Shown piece after piece: positions 40,074 to 48,082 of a stretch of 64,000 bases of DNA. Origin of the DNA: Methylophaga sp. (lineage in GTDB: Bacteria; Pseudomonadota; Gammaproteobacteria; Nitrosococcales; Methylophagaceae); contig DRHW01000020.1 of the NCBI GenBank assembly GCA_011053005.1, positions 1 to 64,000 of the forward strand, given 5' to 3'. The number at the start of each line of letters is the position of its first letter. Positions within the stretch are counted from its first letter, which is position 1. Under the pieces are notes generated by a model, which saw only the letters and a program-made list of their open reading frames with translations, searched no databases and had not been told where the DNA came from. Position numbers and translations under genes: made by a program.

Positions 40074-41438
40074 TTATGCAGACTTCTTGCCAACCTTCTC
40101 AGGAATCGCAACACCGTCTTCTCTAAACCGTGTCAACTTATACCGTAGTGTGCGCTCACTTATACCCAGTTCATTTGCTGTAGCACGTCTTCCGCCATTG
40201 TTTTTCTCTAATGCTTCTATAATATGCCGTTGTTCATGGCTACGTAAATCATCATTTAATCGACTTTCACGGCCCTGTCCAATGTCAGTATTTTGACTAC
40301 TACTAAATTCAACATTCATCGCTTCAAAAGCCAGATCTTGTGCCTTAATACTGTCACCAGATTGCAAAATTAAAGCACGCTGTAAAACATTGTCCAGCTC
40401 ACGCACATTCCCTTGCCAATAATGTGATAACAAGGCATTCACTGCGCCTCTATCTAACTCGGGAACCCTACGTTTTGCTTGAAGACAGTGACGGGTTATC
40501 AATTGTTGAGCCAATGGTAAAATATCGTCAGGTCTTTCTCTTAAAGGTAATAGATGCAAAGGAAAGACGTTTAAACGATAAAATAAATCTTCTCGGAAGC
40601 GGCCTTCTTTTATTTCTTCACGTAATACTCGGTTCGTGGTCGCAAGCACGCGAACATCTAGAGATAGTAATTTACGCCCACCCAATCGTTCTACTTCTCG
40701 CTCTTGCAATACGCGTAATAATTTAGCCTGCAAGCTCAAATCCATCTCAGAGATTTCATCAAGTAAAATCGTTCCATGTTGGGCTTGCTCAAATTTACCC
40801 GCATACGCTTGACTAGCACCAGTGAATGCACCTTTCTCGTAACCAAACAATGTCGCTTCCAGCATGTTTTCGGGAATCGCCGCACAGTTAATCGCGACAA
40901 ATGGATTGTTCACTCGTGGCGAATTATCGTGTAAAAATCGAGCGAGTACCTCTTTACCAGTACCACTTTCACCGCTAATTAAAACGGTTGCATTGGTATC
41001 GGCCACACGGCGGGATAAAGTTAATAAATCCTGTGAATTTTTATCTACTGCAATCATGTTTTCTGTATTCGCTACGGTACGAATGTAACGTTGTACACGA
41101 TCTAGTAAATCGTCGGCTTCAAACGGTTTAATCAAATAATCACTGGCACCATCATGCATCGCTTCAACCGCACCTTGCACTGTGCCATAAGCCGTCATTA
41201 ATAATATTGGTAAATCAGGCAATAATGCTCGTGCCTTTTTTAATAAGGTATGACCATTCATTGGTCGCATTTGCAAGTCACTTAATAATAAATCAAATGA
41301 TTCATTGGTCAGTTTATCTAATGCACTTTGACCTTGATCGGTAGATGAGACGCTATAACCCGCTAACTCTAAGGTGTCACATAGTGCACCACGTAGATCG
41401 TTATCATCTTCGACGACTAATACTGTTGATTTATTCAT
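40074..41438 (-). CDS. flrC: FlrC/FleR, sigma-54-dependent flagellar response regulator
   Basis: A receiver (about 5-120, phosphorylated aspartate in LLLSDLQMRPMNG), an AAA+ domain with SGESGTGKEVLARFLH and the sigma-54 contact loop GAFTGA, and a C-terminal Fis-type helix-turn-helix (ATANELGISERTLRYKLTRF). It should activate class III flagellar promoters when phosphorylated by FlrB. AGGA six nt before the ATG MNKSTVLV fixes the start. It is coupled to flrB (2 nt). Confidence 0.95.
   Translation of the reverse strand: MNKSTVLVVEDDNDLRGALCDTLELAGYSVSSTDQGQSALDKLTNESFDLLLSDLQMRPMNGHTLLKKARALLPDLPILLMTAYGTVQGAVEAMHDGASDYLIKPFEADDLLDRVQRYIRTVANTENMIAVDKNSQDLLTLSRRVADTNATVLISGESGTGKEVLARFLHDNSPRVNNPFVAINCAAIPENMLEATLFGYEKGAFTGASQAYAGKFEQAQHGTILLDEISEMDLSLQAKLLRVLQEREVERLGGRKLLSLDVRVLATTNRVLREEIKEGRFREDLFYRLNVFPLHLLPLRERPDDILPLAQQLITRHCLQAKRRVPELDRGAVNALLSHYWQGNVRELDNVLQRALILQSGDSIKAQDLAFEAMNVEFSSSQNTDIGQGRESRLNDDLRSHEQRHIIEALEKNNGGRRATANELGISERTLRYKLTRFREDGVAIPEKVGKKSA
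40077..40092 (-). promoter_or_regulatory. Sigma-54 promoter of the fliE operon inside the flrC 3' end
   Basis: Minus strand TGGCAAGAAGTCTGCA fits the -24/-12 consensus with exact GG-N10-GC spacing. It covers the last codons of flrC, 38 nt before the fliE ATG. Confidence 0.75.
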
Positions 41439-41440
41439 GC

Positions 41441-42586
41441 TTAATCCTTGCTTGTTAGTTTTTGGGCGGTCAACATAAATTGCTCTGCGGGTTGATACAA
41501 AGGCAAACGTAAGCAAAATGTACTGCCTTCGCCTTCGTCACTTTCAAACCACAAATCACCCTTGTGCGCCTTTGCTATTGAATATACGACCGCTAATCCC
41601 AAACCCGTTCCTGATGATCGTGTGGTGAAAAAAGGCGTTAATATTTTATCGAGATCAGCTTCAGCAATCCCAACACCATCATCTTCGACACTAATTTCAA
41701 TATAGATCGCATCATCATCTTGAACAATATCAGCAAACACGATGACTTCTCCGCCAGACTTACATGCTAAACGCGCATTATTGACTAAATTGTTCAGCGC
41801 GCTGGTCAGGGCATCTTTACTGCCATAAACATAGGCACCTTTAGTCTCATCTTGAATTTCAAAATACACATGTTCACTATCGGACTGATATCTAAATTGC
41901 TGTTCAACACTCAATAATAAATCTTGTAGTAAAACAGGTGCTGTTTCCGCCATATCGCCGCGGGAAAAGGCCAACATATCTTTTACCAAATGCTCCATGT
42001 GACTGATACTGCTATGTAATCGTTTTGCAAAACGCTGAGTTAATTCCGGATCGGAATTTTCTTTTAACAGTGGTGCAACATATAACAAGGCTGTCGATAA
42101 GGGGGTACGAATTTGATGTGCTAGACGTGCTGCCATTTCCCCCATCGATGATAATCGTTGTAAATGTGATACTTGATGTTGAAGTTGGCGTGTTTCGGTA
42201 ACATCGTTGATCAGCACAATCTGCCCTGGTTCGCCATCTAACGGACTGGTAGAAATATGGACCAATCGACCATCATTTAATGACATGTCATGACCATCAT
42301 TGTGCTGTGGACGAAATGCACGATCGATAATTGTCGTCCAAGCCTGACCATCTAGCGATGTTCCGAGTAATTCGACTGCAGCAGCATTGCTTTGTTCAAT
42401 AATGCCATCGCCATTTAACACAATAACGCCGCCAGGTAAGACCGCTAACAGTCTTGTCATTCGCATAGTCGAAAGGGTTATGTGAGCCTGTTGATTTATA
42501 GATGAATGAATATTAGACAAGCCGGCATTGTCCGACATAGTCGAATTATAGTGTGAATACTGCTCGTCTTTTGCTAATTGATTCAT
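41441..42586 (-). CDS. flrB: FlrB/FleS, cytosolic sensor histidine kinase
   Basis: A soluble kinase of about 381 residues: PAS domain (about 45-150), histidine in LAHQIRTPLSTALLY, and an ATPase domain with NNLVNNARLA, DDGVGIAE and SGTGLGLAVVYSIAKAH. It has no membrane segment, as in FleS/FlrB. GGAG six nt upstream fixes the ATG MNQLAKDE. The partner regulator flrC follows directly. Confidence 0.95.
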   Translation of the reverse strand: MNQLAKDEQYSHYNSTMSDNAGLSNIHSSINQQAHITLSTMRMTRLLAVLPGGVIVLNGDGIIEQSNAAAVELLGTSLDGQAWTTIIDRAFRPQHNDGHDMSLNDGRLVHISTSPLDGEPGQIVLINDVTETRQLQHQVSHLQRLSSMGEMAARLAHQIRTPLSTALLYVAPLLKENSDPELTQRFAKRLHSSISHMEHLVKDMLAFSRGDMAETAPVLLQDLLLSVEQQFRYQSDSEHVYFEIQDETKGAYVYGSKDALTSALNNLVNNARLACKSGGEVIVFADIVQDDDAIYIEISVEDDGVGIAEADLDKILTPFFTTRSSGTGLGLAVVYSIAKAHKGDLWFESDEGEGSTFCLRLPLYQPAEQFMLTAQKLTSKD

Positions 42587-42596
42587 TGTGCTCTCC

Positions 42597-42625
42597 ACAT
42601 AATGACAGGGGTCATTTCATTATGT
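42597..42625 (-). other. Leader hairpin abutting the flrB ribosome-binding site
   Basis: ACATAATGA and TCATTATGT form a perfect 9-bp stem with an 11-base loop, directly before GGAGAGCACAATG. A competing 6-bp hairpin, AATGAC/GTCATT, uses part of the same 3' arm. The hairpin is transcribed from the sigma-54 start and could control flrB translation. Confidence 0.6.
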
Positions 42626-42628
42626 AAG

Positions 42629-42645
42629 AGCAAAAAACGTGCCCA
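42629..42645 (-). promoter_or_regulatory. Sigma-54 promoter of flrBC
   Basis: Minus strand GGCACG-TTTT-TTGCT matches the sigma-54 consensus perfectly at -24 and -12. It is about 45 nt before the flrB ATG and is expected to be driven by FleQ/FlrA, whose gene is just upstream. Confidence 0.9.
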
Positions 42646-42697
42646 ATGATAAATTAGCTATAAAAATAAAGGGGTTAAGTGACTTATTTAATTTCCT

Positions 42698-42711
42698 GTC
42701 AAACTACTGAC
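42698..42711 (-). promoter_or_regulatory. Putative FleQ box upstream of flrBC
   Basis: GTCA-AACTAC-TGAC is an inverted repeat with the arms and spacing of the Pseudomonas FleQ consensus. It is centred about 60 nt upstream of the -24 element, a position from which an enhancer-binding protein can act. Confidence 0.6.
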
Positions 42712-42737
42712 TCGCACTTAAAATGGCATTACGCTAT

Positions 42738-44207
42738 TTAATCATCATCTCGATGAATGCCATATTTACGCATTTTTTCAACTAACGTAGTTCGACGCAT
42801 TTTTAGTCTATTTGCAGCATGTGCTACAACGCCAGCAGCTTCATCTAAGGCTTGTTTAATCAGTAAGTATTCAAGATTAGCGAGATGCTCTTTTAAATCT
42901 AAGCCTTCTTCTGGCAAGCTTTCAATATCAGGAGAAGGTATATAGTCTACGATGCTGTCAGACATGACATCAAGTGACTCTAGTTCTACTCGTTTTGTTA
43001 GTTTTGATGCCGGTGTTTCTTCAATAACGGTGACAACCGATTCAGGTAAATCATCGCCATCTACCTGAAATTTTGCTGGTAAGTCATCATAATCAACGGT
43101 GCCATAAGGATAGAGAATCACTAGACGCTCAACGACATTGGCTAATTCTCGGACATTACCTGGCCACTGATATCGGTATAAAGAAGCAATCGCTGCTGAG
43201 GTTAAACGAACCGTGCCACGATTTTCGTGTTCGACGCGGGTAATCAATTCATTAATCAATAAGGGAATATCTTCTGGACGCTCGCGTAATGCAGGCATTT
43301 CTATAGGAAAAACATTCAGGCGATAAAATAAATCTTCACGAAACCGACCATCTGCGATGTGATCTTCTAAATTGCGGTGCGTAGCCGCAATAACACGCAC
43401 ATTAGCAATCATTGTTTTATTACTGCCAACGCGTTCATAGGTACGCTCTTGTAATACACGTAATAATTTTACCTGCATAGGCAATGGCATATCGCCAATT
43501 TCATCAAGAAAAAGCGTGCCGCCTTCAGCTAACTCAAAACGCCCTTTACGTGAGGTTATCGCGCCAGTAAATGAGCCTTTTTCATGGCCAAACAATTCGC
43601 TTTCTAATAACTCTGCTGGGATAGCGCCACAATTGACTGGCACAAACGGTTTTTGTTTACGTGACGACAGATGATGAAGGTTTCGAGCTACAACTTCTTT
43701 ACCCGTGCCCGACTCGCCTAATATCAATACATTTGCATCAGATTCAGATACTTGATCAATCATCCGTTGCACTGCTTTCATCGGGCGACTATTACCAACT
43801 AAACGTCGAAAATCATAGATTTGATTATCCGCTACGCCATCATGCTGACCGCGATAAATTACAGCTTGTTGTAGAGCATTACTTAATTGGGGGTATTTAA
43901 CAGGAATGGATAGAGAACCTAAAGTGCCAGGGAAATCTACGACTTCAGAATCAGGTAAATCTAATTGAAAAACAGGTACACGACTTTCGTGATTAACAAG
44001 CTCACGTAATAACTGTTTAGTTTGGTGCTTATCACCGCAGTCACCCACAATCGCCATTGCAATATTGGACAAATCACCCGCATCTTCAAACCACAAATCA
44101 ATATTTTCAACTATAATCGCTTGGCAGTTTATAAACTCGACTAATGTCGATAATAACTCACGTCGGACCGGATCGACATCTACCAGCAATACATTGTTTG
44201 AACTCAT
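42738..44207 (-). CDS. flrA: FlrA/FleQ, master flagellar sigma-54 activator
   Basis: Master activator of flagellar genes and likely c-di-GMP sensor. The N-terminal FleQ domain (about 1-120) is receiver-like without a clear phosphorylation site. The AAA+ domain has LGESGTGKEVVARNLHH and LAEGGTLFLDEIGDMPL; the sigma-54 loop reads GSFTGA instead of GAFTGA. The C-terminal helix-turn-helix ends RRTTLVEKMRKYGI, the FleQ signature. GGAG five nt before the ATG fixes MSSNNVLL as the start; about 489 residues. Confidence 0.95.
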   Translation of the reverse strand: MSSNNVLLVDVDPVRRELLSTLVEFINCQAIIVENIDLWFEDAGDLSNIAMAIVGDCGDKHQTKQLLRELVNHESRVPVFQLDLPDSEVVDFPGTLGSLSIPVKYPQLSNALQQAVIYRGQHDGVADNQIYDFRRLVGNSRPMKAVQRMIDQVSESDANVLILGESGTGKEVVARNLHHLSSRKQKPFVPVNCGAIPAELLESELFGHEKGSFTGAITSRKGRFELAEGGTLFLDEIGDMPLPMQVKLLRVLQERTYERVGSNKTMIANVRVIAATHRNLEDHIADGRFREDLFYRLNVFPIEMPALRERPEDIPLLINELITRVEHENRGTVRLTSAAIASLYRYQWPGNVRELANVVERLVILYPYGTVDYDDLPAKFQVDGDDLPESVVTVIEETPASKLTKRVELESLDVMSDSIVDYIPSPDIESLPEEGLDLKEHLANLEYLLIKQALDEAAGVVAHAANRLKMRRTTLVEKMRKYGIHRDDD

Positions 44208-44272
44208 TTTGACTCCAGCCATTACATCATAATTACATTGAATAAATTAACGTAAGGTACTAAAAATACTAG

Positions 44273-44301
44273 AGTTAAACACCTTTCAGGTTGATTGTCA
44301 A
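44273..44301 (-). promoter_or_regulatory. Putative sigma-70 promoter of fleQ/flrA
   Basis: Minus strand TTGACA, 17 nt, TTAACT, about 66 nt upstream of the ATG. The -35 is perfect and the -10 is weak. The remaining 44223-44461 is AT-rich, with no other gene and no clear terminator for fliT. Confidence 0.5.
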
Positions 44302-44310
44302 AAAAATGAC
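44297..44310. promoter_or_regulatory. Putative FleQ box overlapping the fleQ promoter
   Basis: GTCA-AAAAAA-TGAC matches the FleQ-box arms and spacing. The left arm lies within the -35 hexamer TTGACA of the candidate promoter, which suggests autorepression. Confidence 0.55.
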
Positions 44311-44461
44311 GTTATTTGTTTTGAAGTTAATAAACTTATTTTTTATCATCTGTGAAGTAATAGCTTTTAGAGTAAGTCTATTTTATATAGATAACTGTAA
44401 AGTGGTTTAAATTGAATTTAGAGAGTGAGGGTATTTAAGAAAATTTTGAAAAGACAATAAG

Positions 44462-44773
44462 CTAAGGCATCAAATAGGCGTTCATTGCTCGTTTATTTCT
44501 ATTCATCTCGGTCAGCTCTTTTTGTAACTCGCCTTTTACCTTGCTGCATTGTGCTTCGATAAGGTTATTCAGATCACGTATTTGTTCAATCAGTGTCGAT
44601 AATTCTGCATCAAATGTTTCAATTGGAAACACTTTATCTAATAAGACTTTACGCTGTTGCTCAAGAGTGAGCACGTTATCCCATAATTCTGATTGTGTGC
44701 TTTGCTCCATATCTAACGTCATTTGCAATACTTGTTGTAAAGCCGTTAATTTTTCATTTTTATTCACAAGCAC
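44462..44773 (-). CDS. fliT: FliT-like flagellar chaperone
   Basis: A 103-residue, all-helical, Leu/Glu/Gln-rich protein starting at GTG, with a second GTG two codons on. Family motifs are weak; the central LEQQRKVLLDKVFPIETF resembles the FliT pattern. Its place after fliD-fliS, 14 nt behind fliS, supports FliT, which guards the FliD cap protein before export. It lacks a terminator in view. Confidence 0.75.
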   Translation of the reverse strand: MLVNKNEKLTALQQVLQMTLDMEQSTQSELWDNVLTLEQQRKVLLDKVFPIETFDAELSTLIEQIRDLNNLIEAQCSKVKGELQKELTEMNRNKRAMNAYLMP

Positions 44774-44787
44774 AAAATCTCAAAATA

Positions 44788-45186
44788 TTAATGAAATTCT
44801 GGCGGGATCCCATCCCAACCGGCCTTAATCTCTGTCAATAATGCAATGACTTCATCTAAGCGTTTAGCATCATTATTAATATTGGCTTCATGTAGTTTAT
44901 TACACATATAGTCATATAGAGAATCAAGATTACCTGCGATATCACCGCCCTGCTGCTGATCTAAACTAGCGCGCAGTCCACTAATGATATTGACAGCCCA
45001 GGTGATATGACGAAGTCGCCCTTCTGAATCATTTCTAGCGATACAGCCTTTGGCAATCGCCATTTTAGATAAAGCGCCATCCATCAACATTTGTATTATT
45101 CGGTGGGGTGAGGCGTAATCAAGCTCAGATTCAACTGCGCCACGTCCATAACCTTTTAGTGCTTGTTTATTTACCATTGCTCGCAT
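44788..45186 (-). CDS. fliS: FliS, flagellin export chaperone
   Basis: FliS binds the flagellin C-terminus before secretion. The N-terminal ASPHRIIQMLMDGAL and following helix are the FliS signature, and VNIISGLRASLDQQQGGDIAGNLDSLYDYMCNKL matches the core. At 132 residues it is normal. An ATG three codons in is an alternative start. It lies 5 nt after fliD. Confidence 0.94.
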   Translation of the reverse strand: MRAMVNKQALKGYGRGAVESELDYASPHRIIQMLMDGALSKMAIAKGCIARNDSEGRLRHITWAVNIISGLRASLDQQQGGDIAGNLDSLYDYMCNKLHEANINNDAKRLDEVIALLTEIKAGWDGIPPEFH

Positions 45187-45191
45187 CCAAT

Positions 45192-46565
45192 TTAATTTCT
45201 ATTCGCTGCAGGCATTGCTGCAAGCTGCTGTGTAAGAAAATTACCTGTCGAAGATAGATTACTTACTAAAGTATCTAAGGCTGAAAACTGCGCTCTAATA
45301 CGACGCTCAACAGAAATCATTCGGCCTTCAAGCCTATCTGTCTGGTCTGCAATGCCTCTCAACTGACTGGTAAGACCTTCCTCACGAGCCGTTATTAATC
45401 CACCGTCTGACTTTAAAAAACTTGTTGCTAAATCATTTAAACGGTTAGCAATACCTTCGCCCGTCGCAGAGAATAAGTTAACAAACGAGTCAAAATCAGC
45501 ATCGAGTGCATTGTTCAGGCTCGTAGAGTCAATCTCCATTTTACCCAAATCATTTGTTGTTAAACCAACTTGACTTAAATAAGAAAAATTAGAACCTGTG
45601 ACGGCATTACCAGAATTAAGAATACCTGATAACTGTCGCTCAATCGTTAGTAACGTACTATCGGCTTCCAATGTTCCGCCTTTTTTACGTTGCATTGTCA
45701 TCTCAGTACGTAAGGCATTATAAGCATCAGCAAAACTTTGAACTGCTGCGGTGATTTGTTCGTCATCGCGAGTCACATCTATGGTCGATGATCCGATGGC
45801 TTTTGCCGTAATACTAATACCTTCCAACGCGCCACTAATCACATTTGATGCACTGCTAACGGTGAACCCATCGATTTCGACAACCGCGTCATTAGCAGAA
45901 GTAATGGCAGCGCGATGAACAACACCGCCGGCGACATCATAAGCTAACGAAGATAGCCCTGAATCATTAGTATTATTGCCATCACTATCAACAGCAGTTA
46001 TTTTCAACGCATTGTCTAAACCCGTTTCTGTTGATGAAAGTACAAGGTGAGCGCCCGCATCATCAGTAACAATTGATGCCGTTACGCCTGTATTATCTGC
46101 TGCGTTATTAATACTATCGCGTAATTTTTCAACGGTATTATTGGTTGAATCGACGGTAACATTAAAACTCTTATCCCCGACCGAAAATGTTAATGTTCCT
46201 TCACCGACAACACTGCTTTTGTCTGTATAAGCTTTTGTTCCGATCTTATCGCGTTGCGCTAAGTCAATAACATTAACCGTATGTGAACCTACACCAGCTT
46301 TGCCATCGGCAGTAACGCTAAATAGCGCTTCATTATTTGATTTTCCACTAAAGACCTGAAATTTTGAGGCATTGCTCAAGCCTTTCATAGCCGTTTGGAA
46401 AGTCGATATTTTACTTTTAAGAGAGCCGTAAGCACTTATTTGCGCGTCGACAAGTGTTTTTTTACTGGCTAATCGGTCTATTGGTTGTCGCTCAATAGCC
46501 ATCAACTTTGTGACGATATCATTCACGTCTAATCCTGAACCTATACCCGGTGCTTGTATTGACAT
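45192..46565 (-). CDS. fliD: FliD, filament cap protein
   Basis: FliD caps the filament and folds incoming flagellin. The N-terminus (APGIGSGLDVNDIVTKLMAIE) and the C-terminal coiled-coil region with LEGRMISVERRIRAQFSALDTLVSNLSSTGNFLTQQL are diagnostic. The middle holds beta domains with VNVIDLAQRDKIGTKAY. At 457 residues it is complete. It lies about 60 nt after flaG. Confidence 0.95.
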   Translation of the reverse strand: MSIQAPGIGSGLDVNDIVTKLMAIERQPIDRLASKKTLVDAQISAYGSLKSKISTFQTAMKGLSNASKFQVFSGKSNNEALFSVTADGKAGVGSHTVNVIDLAQRDKIGTKAYTDKSSVVGEGTLTFSVGDKSFNVTVDSTNNTVEKLRDSINNAADNTGVTASIVTDDAGAHLVLSSTETGLDNALKITAVDSDGNNTNDSGLSSLAYDVAGGVVHRAAITSANDAVVEIDGFTVSSASNVISGALEGISITAKAIGSSTIDVTRDDEQITAAVQSFADAYNALRTEMTMQRKKGGTLEADSTLLTIERQLSGILNSGNAVTGSNFSYLSQVGLTTNDLGKMEIDSTSLNNALDADFDSFVNLFSATGEGIANRLNDLATSFLKSDGGLITAREEGLTSQLRGIADQTDRLEGRMISVERRIRAQFSALDTLVSNLSSTGNFLTQQLAAMPAANRN

Positions 46566-46626
46566 GACGTATACCCCCTTACTCTCTTAAAAATAAAACA
46601 GTGACTAGATTAGATCGAAACGTTCA

Positions 46627-47010
46627 TTAAGCTTTAGTTTCGATTAATAACCCTTTTATTTTATCAACTGCATTTCGTGCTTCCAACACTTCTTCTGATG
46701 GAAACTGCCGAATAACCTCTCCCGTTTCCGTATCGCTAATCGTAATAACACTAGCACCACTTCGATCATCAACTGTAAATTCTAAATTACGTTGGCTATT
46801 TTGCATGTAATCATTAAGCTGCGACACTTTGTCTTCTATCTCAATTGCTCGAGAGTCCTGCAGCGGCTCATCAATTGCTTTGTCGCTTTTTTCCACGTTT
46901 ATTTTCTTTGCTTCAGAAACAACAGTAGCAGGCGTACCGGCTTGCGGTCCCTGCTTTTGTAGACTTTGTTGTCCAGGCACTGGTTGACTAGTTTGGAGTC
47001 TTATTTCCAT
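46627..47010 (-). CDS. flaG: FlaG, flagellar filament-associated protein
   Basis: FlaG influences filament length. The conserved C-terminal block FTVDDRSGASVITISDTETGEVIRQFPSEE is intact, and the N-terminal half is Gln/Pro-rich and flexible. AGGGGG eight nt before MEIRLQ favours that ATG over one two codons upstream. About 127 residues. It lies between fliC1 and fliD as in Pseudomonas and Vibrio. Confidence 0.92.
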   Translation of the reverse strand: MEIRLQTSQPVPGQQSLQKQGPQAGTPATVVSEAKKINVEKSDKAIDEPLQDSRAIEIEDKVSQLNDYMQNSQRNLEFTVDDRSGASVITISDTETGEVIRQFPSEEVLEARNAVDKIKGLLIETKA

Positions 47011-47046
47011 AGTCATTACCCCCTATCCTGTTAGTCCATTTACTAC

Positions 47047-47079
47047 GTACTGGGGGAACTATAAACGCTCCCCCAGTAC
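47047..47079 (-). other. Strong hairpin without T-run between fliC1 and flaG
   Basis: An 11-bp perfect stem (GTACTGGGGGA with TCCCCCAGTAC, 11-base loop) starts 19 nt after the fliC1 stop. No T-run follows on either strand, so it looks like an mRNA-stabilising or partial-termination structure rather than a full terminator. Confidence 0.65.
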
Positions 47080-47097
47080 TTAGTAAATACTTGAACG

Positions 47098-47898
47098 TTA
47101 CTGTAACAAGCCTAAAGCTGCTTGTGGCAATGTGTTAGCTTGCGAAAGTATTGATACGCCTGCTTGTTGCAAAATTTGCGCTCTTGTTAGATTCGCAGTT
47201 TCAGCAGCAAAGTCGGCATCAACAATTCGGCTACGCGCTGCTGATGTGTTTTCAGACAAGCTTTGTAAGTTAGAAATAACTGATTCAAATCTGTTTTGTA
47301 CCGCACCAAATGTAGCACGTGCTTTACTCACCGCATCAATCGCAGTATCTGCATTACCCATCGCAGTTGCAGCACCAGTTGATGTTGAAACATCAGCTGT
47401 TCCTAAAGTTGTGGATGTAACAGCGGTAGTTGATACAGTTACCAAGTCAGCAGTATCTGCACCCGCTTGTATATTTAATGCCGCACCACTTAATACTGCA
47501 GTACCATTAAATTTAGTGTTAGCGATAATAGCAGTGTTACTTGCTTCTAATTGTGTAACCTCTGCTGATAAACCTGTACGATCTTCGATAGTACCTGAAG
47601 CAGATTGAACTGCGATTTCACGAATACGTTGTAAGTTGTTAGCAATTTCTGATAATGCACCTTCAGCTACTTGAGCAAATGAGATACCATCCGCAGCATT
47701 TCGAGCACCTTGTTGTGCACCACGAATATCTGCTGTTAATTTTTCAGCTGTAAACAAGCCTGCCGCATCGTCTTTTGCACTATTAATACGTAAACCTGAT
47801 GATAAACGTTCTAAAGAAGTGTTTAACGCACTTTGAGATTTAGTTAAGTTACGTTGAGCATTTAATGATGCAATATTTGAATTTACTACTATAGCCAT
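47098..47898 (-). CDS. fliC: Flagellin FliC1
   Basis: Filament subunit of 266 residues. AGGAG before MAIVVNSNIASLNAQRNL fixes the start. The N-terminal D0/D1 (GLRINSAKDDAAGLFTAEKL) and C-terminal D1/D0 (AENTAN-type end SQANTLPQAALGLLQ) are complete, but only a short Ser/Thr-rich link (about residues 150-185) replaces the outer domains. It has no cysteine. A sigma-28-like promoter precedes it. It is paralogous to the next gene upstream. Confidence 0.96.
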   Translation of the reverse strand: MAIVVNSNIASLNAQRNLTKSQSALNTSLERLSSGLRINSAKDDAAGLFTAEKLTADIRGAQQGARNAADGISFAQVAEGALSEIANNLQRIREIAVQSASGTIEDRTGLSAEVTQLEASNTAIIANTKFNGTAVLSGAALNIQAGADTADLVTVSTTAVTSTTLGTADVSTSTGAATAMGNADTAIDAVSKARATFGAVQNRFESVISNLQSLSENTSAARSRIVDADFAAETANLTRAQILQQAGVSILSQANTLPQAALGLLQ

Positions 47899-47997
47899 GA
47901 GCCTTCTCCTAACACGGGACAATGTTTAATATTGTCTCCGATGATATTTGGCAGATATTCTTTGGTTTTAACCTAGAATTCACTGCCTCCGATGACT

Positions 47998-48024
47998 ATA
48001 ACGACAGCAATCAAAAAAGCTTTA
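47998..48024 (-). promoter_or_regulatory. Putative sigma-28 (FliA) promoter of fliC1
   Basis: Minus strand TAAA, exactly 15 nt, GTCGTTAT, compared with TAAA-N15-GCCGATAA (five of eight in the -10). It lies 100 nt upstream of the fliC1 ATG, after the fliC2 terminator. Confidence 0.55.
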
Positions 48025-48033
48025 ATTTAATTT

Positions 48034-48066
48034 CAAAAAAATATCAGTCGGTCTCAAGACCGACTG
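48034..48066 (-). terminator. Rho-independent terminator of fliC2
   Basis: A 9-bp perfect stem, CAGTCGGTC/GACCGACTG, with a TTGA loop is followed by ATATTTTTTT on the minus strand, beginning 17 nt after the fliC2 stop. It separates fliC2 from fliC1 transcription. Confidence 0.9.
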
Positions 48067-48082
48067 CTAACGACTGATATTC

